Assembly (NCBI RefSeq): GCF_002234675.1
Contig: NC_019869.2
Coordinates: 26,647,309 to 26,711,308 of the forward strand
Direction: 5' to 3'
DNA from: Oryzias latipes
Lineage: Eukaryota > Chordata > Actinopteri > Beloniformes > Adrianichthyidae
DNA length: 64,000 nucleotides
The notes beneath the pieces were generated by a model. The model made no database searches. It saw nothing but the letters and a program-made list of their open reading frames with translations, and was not told the DNA's origin. The position numbers and the translations under genes were made by a program. Position 1 is the first letter of the stretch, and the number at the start of each line of letters is the position of its first letter. Positions 22,482 through 33,905 of the stretch are shown here, in pieces.

Positions 22482-25400
22482 ATGTACGGTGGCTTTCGTT
22501 TCTCATTTCTCCTGTCTGTCAGGCTACGCAGCACGGTTACATAATGAGGGGCATTCAGGTTCCTCCTGGGGAAACCACCTCGCTCTCGCACGTGAAAAAG
22601 AAGGTGCTTTCCAGGATGGGTTTTCACTGGTTTACAAGAGGAGCTGAAAGTATGATGTCATGTGTGCAAAGGTAACAGCTGATGGTTGTCAAGGCGATTA
22701 TAGAGAGGAGAGCAGTTTATTGTCAGGTGTGTGCGGGTTGATCTTGTCAGTTGTTTAAGGCTGAATGTGTGTTTTCTATAACAAGACATTTGTCAAGAAC
22801 TCACATGAAGTCTAAAAGTGGAACTTGAACCAGCAAGTTCCCTTCTGATTCGGCTCAAATTGGAGAATCCTCAGCTCTCACTGGGTCATGTGGGGCAGCC
22901 TCAGGGGGCCTTCCTGTTGCCCTGACCCACTAACACTCTTTGATCCTATGATCTCAGGGTTACCTGCCCAGCGCCTTTCATCCCACGATAGTCGTCATTT
23001 ATTTCTTACTTCAGCAGATTCTCAGTGGACCCCCCCTCCCCCCATTCTCCCTTTATCCTGCAACAGTCAATGAAGCTTAGTGTATTCGTGGATGCTGAGC
23101 ACGCTCTCCCAAAGAGTCCATTGTTTGGTGGTTGTCAGCCTATGGATGAGCATCACAAGTCTGGCTGGAAGGTAAAGAAGTGGAAGTGTGTGAAGACACA
23201 GAAGGCTGAGGAGCGCATCAGCACAGACCAAATGTGCTGAGAGTTCATGGATGTTTCAGTCTCCTCCACCATACGGTTGATGTAAAACACAAAAAAATGA
23301 ACAGAGCATCAGCTAATCTGATCTAAGTCCGACCTCTCTGCTGTCAGTTAGGCCTGAAGGCTAGCCGGGTCATTTCCAGGATCATTTCCAGATAATAGAC
23401 AGCACATGGCTCAGCCTTTGAGCTGACAGATGTCAAAGCTGGACAAATAGAGAGGAGACCAATGAAAATAATCATCAGTAGCTTTGAGCTGGCTTGGTTA
23501 TGAGGTGTGTCAGGGGTCGGGGTTGGGAGGTGGGGGGGGGGGGTTTGGACAACAAAAACAGGAGGAAATGGGAGAGGGAGGACTGTGCGGCACTAAAGTT
23601 CTGGCAAAAGCAGCTAAGTAGGTCGCATGAACATGTTATTTGGATGATGACGATAGAAAGTGTTTGGGGCTTTCCGTCTGTCGTTCTACTATTACAGGAA
23701 CCACTTTCACTTTCACTTCAGTGTCATCTCATTACCGACTGATTTGTGATCAGAGAGGCGGAATCGGGGTGGGATGTGGTGGGGTCTGGGTGTATCCATC
23801 ATCCAACTTTTCCAGGGAATGTGTGAAGTTTGTTTACATTTTCTTTACCTTAAGTCGTGCCCCCCACCCCCACCCCCCCAGGTTTGAGTATCCCATCATC
23901 GTCCGGTTTTTCAGTTTCACAACTTTCACTTTTCAGGTTTTGCTTTTTGTCTTGGTTGAAACAACATGAAGTTTTTTTTCCCCACAGACCTCCCATTCTG
24001 CTCTTCTCAACACACACTCAGACACACACATGCACTTTCACACCCACACGCATTTGTACACAAAGACACACATGCAGGACCTGGAAATAGTGTCAGCCCA
24101 GTATAAATCCCTTTTGACACATGAGCATGGCATTGAGCTTATTACCATGACAACAGTTTTTACTACATAACAACACAGTGACAATGCTTACACAGTATGA
24201 CACAACAAGGTACACATTTTGTTGTTCATGTGCTGCTGAGGGCTTTTCTCTTTTTTCTGCCTGTTCTTTTGCTCTCTCAGACATTTAGATGTGTGTGTAG
24301 AAAGAAATCCAAGCGCATGTGTGCAGTTTAATGTATTTCAAGAATTCAGGTATAAAAAAGCATTGAAGCTAAAGGGGAAAACATTCAATGAAGGTAGGTC
24401 AGAATCATGTGTAATTGTGAGTTCTCTTCTCCAGTGTATGTGTGTATTTGTGTGTGTGTGTGTGTTAAATCTGTGTACTCCCACACAAGAGTCCTAAAAT
24501 AATTTCTTCTTTCACACATGTGAGCAAATTCAGCAGAGCTGCAGCACACATCCACCTCCTCCTCTTCCTTTTCTGTCTCCTCCTCTGTACCTCACATTCC
24601 TGCATTCATCCTGCAGGAGGTGGAGCGAACATTAAACTAAAGCAGAGCAATGAGAAGCATTTTGCATCTTATTTTGGGCTACAGCACAGCATAAATTGGG
24701 TTTGTCTTTAGTGAAGCACGCAAAATAAAGCAGAGATGAATTCAGGATCTCTTCTCTGATGGAGGAGGAGCTTGATGCTCCACATGTGAGCTGAGGTGTG
24801 CATCGTAAAAATGTGCACCAGCATTCAGCAAAGGTCCTTTCTTGTGAAAAGGGATGCAAAGCAAACAGAATAAAAGGTCTGTTTGTTTCAACAGAACCTT
24901 AAAATGTTCTGCACATTGGTGCCAACGTGTGCATAAGTGGTTTATCAGGTCGGAGATTTTTTCCTGCAGGAAATTTGGTTTCTATCTCAATCAAGGTAAA
25001 GAACAGAAAGAAAGATGGGGCATCTATGAAATACTATACCTCCTCATGAACAGGAATTCCTGTGCAAACGTCTGTTCAGTCTGGTTGTTGGATAGAAAAA
25101 TATTTCAATCCTTAACCGTTTAAAGAACCAAATGACTGTTGTTTTTCACAGCAGGTGTCTGTGCCTCAACCATAATGTTTCACTTCTGCCAGAATGAGCA
25201 GGAGGACTTTTTACTCGCAGCGTCACATGTTTGTGTCAACGGAAGAGGACAAAGAAAGTCAATCCCCATGCAGGAGGATGGTTGTTGCTTGGGGGATATA
25301 GTGGATGTCATCTTAGACGTAGGTTGGGTGGTTTGATTCCTGGTTCCACCAGTAAGAAAGGATTCTTGGGGAGGACGGTGAACTCTCCAGTGGGTTGATC

Positions 25401-25620
25401 CTAAACACTCCCTCATCAAATGTGACTGCATACACGTTTTTGTGTGCCATTGTGAAGATGCAATGCAAATGCACTTTAGCTAAGAAGATTGTTTACTGCT
25501 GAGAGGCTTCAATGGCTTTTTACAATAGTTACTATTGGGTTCCAAAACAGATGCCTCACTTCTGTGCTAAAGTTTGATGTTAATCACAGCAGAACCGAGT
25601 ATGGTGCTCATGTTTGGTGG
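22482..25620. other. Intergenic DNA with simple repeats
   Basis: There is a G-run (about 23531-23544), C-rich tract (23860-23880), CA-rich tracts (24008-24075) and a TG microsatellite (24436-24466). No coding region is supported. Confidence 0.4.
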
Positions 25621-26260
25621 CAATCCATCCATCCATCCATCCATCCATCCATCCATCCATCCATCCATCCATTTATCCATTTATCCACCCATTTATCAAT
25701 CCATCCATCTATTTATCAATCCATTTATCTATCCATCCATCCATCCATTAATCCTCCATCCATCCATCCATTAATCCTCCATCCATCCATCCATCCATCC
25801 ATCCATCCATCCATCCATCCATCCATCCATCCATCCATCCATCCATCCATCCATCCATCCTTGCATCCATCCATCTATTTATCAATCCATCAATCCATTT
25901 ACCAAATTTGCTGAGTCCCTTTTAGGTTCATGTGGTTGCTGGGGCCTGTCCCAGTTACATCCATCCATCCATCCATCCATCCATCCATTAATCCGCCATC
26001 CATCCATCCATCCATCCATCCATCCATCCATCCATCCATCCATCCATCCATCCATCCATTTATTTATCAATTCATCAATCCATTTACCAAATTTGCTGAG
26101 TCACTTTTGGGGTCATGTGGTTGCTGGGGCCTGTCCCAATAACTGTTAGACGGAGACGGGATGCACCCTGGACTGGTCACCAGTCGGTCAAAGGGCAGCA
26201 ATCTTTTCAGTTAGGATTAAAATTGTTCAGAGAAAGGCAGGTGGTGTTTTGATATCCAGG
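25621..26260. repeat. (ATCC)n microsatellite and associated fish repeat tail
   Basis: Runs of CATC/ATCC units (25621-25880 and 25960-26060) alternate with two copies of a module reading CCATTTACCAAATTTGCTGA then GGTTGCTGGGGCCTGTCCCA (about 25896-25956 and 26079-26138). The second continues into CACCCTGGACTGGTCACCAG, a very common fish repeat tail. The module plus microsatellite was therefore duplicated in tandem. Confidence 0.85.
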
Positions 26261-26463
26261 TGATCGTCAGATCCTCAACTCTAGTGTGCACTAACAGGGC
26301 GTGTCCCAAAAACCACCAGACAGATTTGCCCCGTCCATTTCACAAATGTTAAAAATTCATAATTTAATGTTCTATCCTATTCTTTTAGGTCATTGTTTAT
26401 CTGCCATCAACACAGTCAATGTTGACTCTCAGCATGTTAGGCGTTCTGAAACCTGAGCTACAC

Positions 26464-26632
26464 CTGGACATCCATCCATTCATCCATCTTCCTCCGCTCA
26501 TCCGGTACCGGGTCGCGGGGGCAGCAGTCTAAGCAGAGATGCCCAGAATCCCAGGCTTCCCTTGCCCCATGCCCTTGCTCCAGCTCCTCTGGGGGGACCC
26601 CGAGGCGTTCCCAGGCCAGCCGACACCTGGAC
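26464..26632. mobile_element. Common teleost interspersed repeat fragment
   Basis: CATCCATCTTCCTCCGCTCATCC followed by ACCGGGTCGCGGGGGCAGCAG and CCCGAGGCGTTCCCAGGCC is a fragment I recognise from many teleost genomes. The class is not certain from sequence alone. Confidence 0.65.
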
Positions 26633-26728
26633 ATTTTAGTTGAAAATGAATGAAGATTGTTTTGTTGCTTTTTTAAACATGTTTTTGGAGCATTTTTCTC
26701 ATGCTACAGTCAGCAAACCACAGTCTCC

Positions 26729-26925
26729 CTGCTCGGCTCCATTCTGATCATCCACTGTCAGACATATTTATCCATGAACGTCTTTGTTTTCTTGGTCTGA
26801 GCTGAAATCTGGATCTAAACTACAGCTGGATAGATCTGACATTGATCCCCATTTTCGTTGCACCGCTAACGTTAGACTGGGGTTGTGTGGGGCTGTAAAC
26901 TAGTGGGAGAGAAGGTAAACATTCT
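26729..26925 (+). mobile_element. Dispersed element family A, copy 2 (partial)
   Basis: Aligns with copy 1 at 19589, with landmarks ATCATCCACTGTCAGAC, CATGAACGTCTTTG, GGATAGATCTGACATTGATC and CACCGCTAACGTTAG. Truncated at about 26925. Confidence 0.7.
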
Positions 26926-27270
26926 TTTGACATGTTGTCAAAAGAATCTTTTTCATGCCCCCAGATATAAAATCTGCTATCTGATCTTTATTCGACATGC
27001 TGCCTTTTGTCTGTTGGAGGTTTCCAGCAGGATTTTCAGCTTTAAGGAAATTCCTTTAGGGCTTGGAATCCTTCCAAGTGTGGACTCCCAGATCTACAGA
27101 GTGAGCTGGAGACCAAGGGGGAGGGGGGCATAGGTAAGGAGGGATGGGAGGATGAGAGTGAGTCAGGAGGGAGAGTCAAGCCGAGAGAGAAGTGCTGATG
27201 AATGGGTTGATGGCACACTGACCCACTAATGTTACAGCTGTACTGCTCTGACTGGCCTGCTGACACACAC

Positions 27271-27273
27271 ACT

Positions 27274-27369
<96 letters not shown>
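27271..27369. repeat. (CA)n microsatellite
   Basis: An almost uninterrupted CA dinucleotide run of about 98 bp. It generates a long Thr-His or Val-Cys reading frame that is not a gene. Confidence 0.98.
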
Positions 27370-27372
<3 letters not shown>

Positions 27373-27744
27373 ACATGCACCGTTTTGACTGCTGAAGCTG
27401 CACTGTACAAGGATCTATTTTCATCTGATGCCTTTGTCAAACCCCAGCACAGTCATTTGTAAAGAGATAGACATCACTCTGAGTCAAATATGGAAAACCC
27501 ACAATCTCAAAGTTCTCCTCAAAGCATGCCTCACACATCCTTATGAGAGGAAGCGTTGTGCCGAAACAGGAACAACTGTCTTTCACAACACTTAGATCAC
27601 ACTGGGGTTTCAAACTAAGTCATCTTTGACAAGCAAAGACAAGCTCAAGAGGAGCCACTATCTGATAATTCATTAGGAACTTTTACATGTCAGAAAATCA
27701 GCTGTCAAAGCTGCACTGACCAACAGGAAGTAAAGGCAAAGACT

Positions 27745-28235
27745 CACTCCAGTAAAAATGGGGTTTTTAGGTTTTTTAACATGTCATCGTAATAATACTA
27801 TTAAATATCTAATTTATTTTTGAAACTAATCTTGCAAACAAACAGTATTTGCTTTACCAATTTTTATAAAGTTGTCACGATGTGATAACTTTGTTATGAA
27901 TATGAATATGAAAGAAACAGATTTTGGAAATCATAAACGTTTTATTACAACACATGACTGAACTCACACAATGACTGTCATCACATGCTGGTCTTTATGT
28001 TTCCACTCTGATGCAATTTTGTAGTCTGACCAATAGATGTCACTAGTTTCAGTTTGTCAAATGCTTCACAACCCTGAAATATTTCAACACAATTTGATTC
28101 ATTTTGGTTCAGTGGTTCAGAAAGCTTTAGTTTGTCCATCACTATATCCAATATTTCTCGCCACTTTTATTGTACCTCTAATGTTGGGTTGCGGTTGTGA
28201 GAGGCTGTAAGCTAGCAGGAGAGAGTGTACACCGC
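27745..28235 (+). mobile_element. Dispersed element family A, copy 3 (diverged)
   Basis: The left end (GACTCACTCCAGTAAAAATGG) matches the AGACCCACTCCAATGAAAATTG end of the full copy at 48298. The right part (28150-28235) carries TTGTACCTCTAATGTTGGGTTG and GGCTGTAAGCTAGCAGGAGAGAGTG. The middle is diverged or replaced. Confidence 0.5.
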
Positions 28236-28539
28236 ATGTGTCAAAGTCAAGGCCCTCAGGCCCACCATGCAATTATATCTGTCCTCCCAGATCATTAAAC
28301 ACTACTGATTTTACTTATGCAGTGATATCTTAAACTTATGCTAAATTTGAGTAAATTAGTTGGATAAGACTGAAACAACACTCACCATAAATTCTGTTGT
28401 TGTTGTTGTCATTTTCTTTTTATATTTTTATATATTGGACCACACAACATTACACATCACAAGGGGGTCCCTCATCATTCTGTCTCTCCCTCTCACTCAC
28501 GGTGCAGAAATAAATAAACATAATGATAAATTACTGAGG

Positions 28540-28975
28540 GCAAAACAATATGACAATGACTACCTTCTCCTGAACCCAGAAAAAAACTGAGGTCATTATA
28601 CAAGGTCCTAAAGTCCTGAGAGATGCTCTGTCTGACCACGATTTATCATGTAACCCTTGTTCGATCTTAGGCACTTTAACGTTGGGAGTTGGGTCATCTA
28701 GACCCACTAGACAGTGCTCTGAACCTTTTTTCTTCAATGATTTGTGATCTTCACTGGTGTCCATAGATTACATGAAATCTTTCCACCTTTATCCACCTTT
28801 GTCATGGTAGAGAGAACACGTCAATGTGAGGGTGGGGTCATCTAAGATAGCACAAGGGTTAAGGCTCACACATCTCAGGCGTGTAAAACCGCTTTTTTTC
28901 ACCTGCGCAATATAGCTAAGATCAGAAATATACTTTCTAAGAGTGATGCTGAAAAACTCATCCAAGTTCAAAATC
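28540..28975 (+). mobile_element. L2/Rex-like LINE RT fragment, split by a MITE
   Basis: Before the MITE the + strand reads NDYLLLNPEKN and, after a frame break, EVIIQGPKVLRDALSDHDLS. After it, CKTAFFHLRNIAKIRNILS continues. LLLNP-KTE...HLRNI-KIR is the C-terminal RT signature of L2/CR1-like fish LINEs. The MITE at 28650-28862 is inserted in it. Confidence 0.7.
28650..28862 (+). mobile_element. TTAA-type MITE, copy 2
   Basis: Same element as 10693-10905, in the opposite orientation: CCCTTGTTCGATCTTAG at left and CTAAGATAGCACAAGGG at right, bounded by GTAA and TTAA. Inserted into a LINE fragment. Confidence 0.9.
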
Positions 28976-29703
28976 CTTCTACTAACCTATAAGGCGACAG
29001 ACCTGTCCAGGATGTCCCCTGCTTTCACCCACGAGTGGATAGGCTCCAGCAGCCCTGTGACCCTGAAAGGGACAAAACGTGTTTAGAGGATGAATGAATA
29101 ATTACAACAGATACAAGAAAAAACCCACCTATGAAGCCCAATAATCTTAGATCTCTTATATCTTCAGACTGTTCTTGGGTGATTGTGTGGGATCTTCTCC
29201 TCAGGTTATGGCTGTCTGAAGACAACAGAGCTTCTAGTTAGCAAGTCTGGTGTGAGTGGTCAAACATGGAACATGGGTGTGGGCAGCACTGGCATTGTGT
29301 CGGGTCATGCTGACGGTCCAATAAAATGACCGTCAGACAAAAGTTCTTCAAGCCTGTTCAGATAGGCTGAAATCAAAGTTATGAAGTGCATCCGAGGTTG
29401 AGAATATAGCCAGATTGTTATTGCCATCGTGTTTTTCTCTTTTGGTCATTGTTTGTCACAAACAGGAAGCTGCTATGTTGTAGATGAGCTGCTGTCTCAA
29501 GACAGCAGAACAAACCAAACCCAACAAAGGTGTGAAAGTGTTTGTCCCGCTTCCTTCATAAAGGTGAGTCTGTTTGATAGTCCTAGTCTGAACGTGTCTG
29601 ACAGTTTTTGATGAAAAGACTGAGACAGCGCTAAGGAGACAGTGAAACTGTCCACGGTAACCCACTACACACACACATGCAAAGATGTTCACACACATAG
29701 ATG

Positions 29704-29734
<31 letters not shown>

Positions 29735-30600
29735 TTGCCCTCCAAGCACAGCCTCCAGGCTGGCACATGACCAGTGGGGGAGGGGCTGCATGCCCATGGA
29801 TGAGGCTGAATAGAGAACGAGGAGATGGAGGATGGAAGCTCAGCCTCCTGCTCTCCTGTTGGATTTTAGCCGTTTTTGGAGACAAGCACACTCACCACAT
29901 TGAATTAATCATCTCTGGTGATTAGATTGTTTTCTGTGTCATAAAAAAAATAAAGAAAGCTTGAAAAGAAAGTTGAAGGTGTTGCCCAAACCTTAAAACA
30001 GATACTAGTACCTTTTCCCTTTCATCAAAACATCTCTGTCTTCAAAAGATCTATTAGTGCGAAAGACAGCAACTTTAAGGGTGGGGTGCTTCATTATGCT
30101 GATTATGTAAATGACAGTAGGAGGAGCTGACAACCAGAAACAGAGACAAGGTAAACAGCAAAGAGAAACGAAGAGGGGTGTTGACCTAGTTCTGCACAAA
30201 TGGCTGCTCATGTGGCAGACAGACATGATGCTGCCGTTCCCTGACAGCAGGGTTGAGACGTTCCTTCACCCGGATGCCCCCTTCCTAACAGTGGAGTACA
30301 AAAACTAAATTTCATCATAATTTTCAATCATTCCTGCTGAAGCAAATACGACAGAAATGAATTGTACAGACGGGAGACACACGAACAAAAACATGTTTCG
30401 ACTGTGAAAATAAAGCCTGTCTCCACTACTGTGAACCCTACTTTCCATTATTCTGTTGGCAGCTCAACCCTTCATTGACACCAGCTGCATCTTCAAGTTG
30501 AAATTGCACAAATTGGATTTGCAATAATAAATTCACATAATGGAAACACGGCAATCTTGGAAAAAAATCGTGTTTATCAAAAAAGGCTTTTGAGCTTGGA
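28976..30600. other. Intergenic DNA with short repeat pieces
   Basis: At 29036-29098 is a small piece of a common fish repeat tail (GGATAGGCTCCAGCAGCCC). At 29706-29733 is a C-run with CA repeat. No host gene is supported. Confidence 0.4.
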
Positions 30601-30627
30601 GGTGGTTTGTCAGGCATATCGAAATCT

Positions 30628-30965
30628 CTATATTTCATAAAACTGCAAAGGAAATACTTTTTTTGAATTAAAGGAGTCACATGACCAACAACTGGATGGC
30701 AGCGCTCTTCTTGGTAGGAACTGGCGGCGTTGGGCATTGCACAGCGGCGCCACCAGAGGTCCCACAGCGTCCCACAGCTCATCAAAAGTTGAGCGTGTCG
30801 TGTGGAATTGTTGGATACACAGCTCCTCTGCAAAATCACCTCCCACCATTTCCCAAAACCGCTCCATCCATGGCCACTCCCACGTGTGCGGATCTCGCCG
30901 CTCCACGGCCTGAACAGGACGTCGACGTCTTCTTTGGTAGATGATGATGAGCGCTAGTAGCAGAA
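30628..30965 (-). pseudogene. PIF/Harbinger transposase N-terminal fragment
   Basis: Minus-strand reading gives a hydrophobic and Arg-rich start (LLALIII, YQRRRRR), then WPWMERFWEMVGGDFAEELC and FHTTRSTFDELWDAVGPLV. A tryptophan-rich segment followed by F-x-T-R-STF-x-L is the usual N-terminal pattern of Harbinger (HARBI1-like) transposases. The DDE core is absent; the frame breaks after about 90 residues. Confidence 0.65.
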
Positions 30966-31315
30966 ATTTAAATGTGTGACAGCGACTGGCCTCATCACAT
31001 CAACGACACATGAACCGTCTGCATATAAGCACACACACAAAGGAAGAGTTTTGAGTCAAATCTGCACAGTGTTTGCAAGGGTCCTGTTTTCTGTAGCAGC
31101 AAATCAACTGAAGTTTTCTCCACAGTAGAAGACAGTCAGTCTAAATAAAGGGGACTTTGTCAGCATCCCTCAGTTAACATAGTTACCTTAACAGTCCACA
31201 GCCCAACGTGGTAATATCTTTATGGTTTTAGGTACATTTATGGTCTTGAAGAAGCAGGAGGCCTTAGAAAACTGATCATCATCTGTGCTGGTGCAGAAAC
31301 TCACATGAGGAATCT

Positions 31316-32067
31316 AAACCCTCGTTTCCCCTGAGTGTCATGGTCCACTCAGTGGAAATGGTCCATGGTCCACTCCAGTACACTTCGGTATTTTGAGCAT
31401 TTCTGTCATAAAATGGACCCATTAAGCTAGACCGAACCATGGTCTAGCTTTTGGACCCCTGTTGATGGTGGGTCCATAGAAAAATGGAGCAGACAGGTTA
31501 GGGAAGAGCTACTGTTGAAACCTGTTGATTGGCTGAAGGTCATTATGATAAAAGAAGAAGGTTCTAAACCAGCCCCAGCGTATTCCTTTTCGCTGACAGC
31601 AGTTTTGTCTCAAACAACATTCAATGCTTTGTGTCTCTTGTCGAAAAGACAAGTGGAAAAAAATGAGCTGCTGTTGTTAGCTTCGCATTCACTATAGTCG
31701 AACTGCTCAGTGGCCTTGTGGAAGAGTGTCCGCCCTGTGACCGGAAGGTCGTGAGTTCAAATGGCAGGCAGAGTCATACCAAAGACTCTAAAAACAGGAC
31801 CCAATGCCTCCCTGCTTGAAACTCAGCATTGGGGAGTTGGATTGGGGGGTTAATCCACCAAATGGGTCTCACCAAATGTGTCACCGCTCCACCAGGGGAT
31901 AGGTCAAATGTGGAGAACAAATTACGGACACCTAGATGTGTGTGAGATAGGGGGACCTTGACCCTGCTGTGACATCTTCATCTTTAAACGGAAACTCTCG
32001 CCTTAATTGCCTGGACCGTTCTAAACTGCAGTGGACTGTATGGTATGGCTCAGGGGAAATGAGGTTT
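31316..32067. mobile_element. Non-autonomous DNA transposon with 20-bp inverted ends
   Basis: Left end AAACCCTCGTTTCCCCTGAG (31316-31335) pairs with the complement of the right end (AAACCTCATTTCCCCTGAG, 32049-32067). Both inner flanks contain GGTCCACT/AGTCCACT-like copies. A tRNA-derived SINE lies inside. No transposase. Confidence 0.7.
31708..31985 (+). mobile_element. tRNA-derived SINE inside the DNA transposon
   Basis: The head has an A-box-like TGGCCTTGTGG and a B-box region GGTCGTGAGTTCAAATGG, at tRNA-like spacing. It is followed by body segments TCATACCAAAGACT and GGGACC-like and ACCTAGATGTGTGTGAGA near the 3' end. I recognise this as a widespread acanthomorph SINE. It is not a functional tRNA gene: no acceptor stem closes. 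Confidence 0.8.
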
Positions 32068-32119
32068 CTCTGATTGATCTGCAGCAGAGTGGTTCAGACA
32101 AACCTGTGAGTAAGCCTGA

Positions 32120-32215
32120 TCCATCCAGTCTGGACCTGCTATATCAGTTGCCGGAGCCTAACCCGGCTACCGTTGGGTGATGGACAGGTTGCTGGCCTGT
32201 GCAGAATTCGTTCAC
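32120..32215. repeat. Fragment of a fish interspersed repeat
   Basis: ATCCAGTCTGGACCTGCTAT then CAGTTGCCGGAGCCTAACCC is shared with 33597-33650. Short partial copy. Confidence 0.7.
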
Positions 32216-33570
32216 CTACTTTTCAGCATCCGATAACTCAGGTGGAAATTTCTGCCTGGGAGATTTTCTCACCTTTTGAGATTTTTGTCTAAAAAGTGAA
32301 GCTGTTAGGATTTGGCAGAGGAGAACGGGAAGTTTAACATGAAACTGTCCATGTACCAAAGGTAAGGAATGTCCATCTGCCTGTGATCAGCAGATGGCTG
32401 ATCCATTGGAACGTGTTCAGAATTCTGCTAATGTTGAAGATCCCCTTTTTCCTTTTGGGCTGTTCGGTCAGTGAAACATCCTTCTCATTGATGGCTTCAG
32501 GTTTTTATACAGATAGTTGGTTTTTATGTCCATCACAAACCCTCATGAGAGCAGAGCAATTTATTCCTCGTTTCATGAGGCTACCTCTTCATACATAAAC
32601 ACACTCCCTCTTCTTTTGCTAGCTCTCTGCTCCCTCTTTTCGTCTTTCTCTCCATCTTCCTCTTCTTCCATATCAGTTTCCAATCAGCTAGAGTCCCCTG
32701 GTACAGCAGCGTAATCTGTCATCATTCACTGCTGAACACACACACACATGCTGATGGACAAACACGCTCTCTGGTCCTGCTCTATAATGTCATTATGGCA
32801 CCCACTGAGTCAAATTACACTGAATCAATAGGTCTTGTTTATCTGTGTGGGGGCATTCCTACTCTCAATTAAAAGGAGAGGAGAATGTGAAGCGGGCGGG
32901 AAGATGAAGTGCATGTGTGAGGTTAAATGCTGGTCTTATCAGTGACCAACGTGCCACTACATGACTTAGAGCAGCCTGGCTGTTCTGAGTTCACATGTGC
33001 CAGACTTACATGATGCAAGATAAGCTTGCTAACTCCTCCGCCGTCTCAACCAGAAACCCATTGAGATGGAACCCGCCGTCTGAGAAGAGCCTTGGAACAA
33101 TGATGAGAATGTTAATGACCTGCTTCTTCACTGCAATGTAAACAGCACACTGGGACACAGATGCGTCTCTGCATTGATTTTGCCACTTTATCACACAGGA
33201 CACAATGCAACCGTTTCAAGATTCATTGATAAACATTCCTGGAATTGCCGGCAGTTTTTGTGGAAGTCGAAGTCAGAATATGGAGGAGCAGAGGGGGTTG
33301 TGTAGCTCAGATTCTCTTTAGTGATCAGCTAATCTGTTGTTTCGTAGCAAAACTGTCTCTAATCTAAAAACCTATCACCATTTTTAAGAAGTTCAAGTAA
33401 AAACAAATGATTGAGGTTGTTGTTAGAATAACTGGGAACCCGAGCTGATCACTGGAAACAATGTTTGACGCAAGAACAATGATCTAAAACAGCCATGCAT
33501 CTCTTAGTAATACCTGCTGTGTCCAGTGCAGGGTTGTGGGGGGCAAGGGGAGGGGCACAACCTAGACAGC
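32216..33570. other. Intergenic DNA, no gene seen
   Basis: Pyrimidine-rich stretches near 32610-32690 and otherwise ordinary sequence. Nothing recognised. Confidence 0.4.
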
Positions 33571-33576
33571 TCATTA

Positions 33577-33905
33577 CTCCATCATCCATCCATCCGTCCG
33601 TCCAGTCTGAACCCGCTATATCAGTTGCCGGAGCCTAACCCGGCTACTGTTGGGTGATGGCGGGGTTCATCCTGGACAGGCTTCCAGCCTGTCTCATGCA
33701 ATCACTGCCACACATTCACACCTAGGGACACTTTACAGTAACCAATGAACCTGTGAAGCATGTTTCTGGACTATGGGAGGAAGCCAGAGAGCCTGGAGAA
33801 AAAACCCACAAATGAAGGGAAGAACATTCAAACTCCACAAAGAGAGGTCACCGCTGGGATTTGTACCGTCTCGCTGTGAGGTGAGAGTGCTAACCAGTCC
33901 ATCAG
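33577..33905 (+). mobile_element. Common teleost repeat (LINE-tail-like)
   Basis: Order of landmarks: CATCCATCCATCCGTCC, CAGTTGCCGGAGCCTAACCC, TTCACACCTAGGGACACTTT, GGACTATGGGAGGAAGCC, AACATTCAAACTCCACA and GCTGTGAGGTGAGAGTGCTA. This is a familiar fish repeat found next to ATCC runs. Confidence 0.8.

Noticed and set aside
25489-25914. Ile/His/Pro-Ser repeat protein
   Set aside because: Translation of the ATCC microsatellite.
27042-27440. 132-codon frame on the minus strand
   Set aside because: Mostly Val-Cys from the CA microsatellite.
31708-31780. Functional tRNA gene
   Set aside because: A and B boxes are present but the acceptor stem does not pair, and a SINE body follows.
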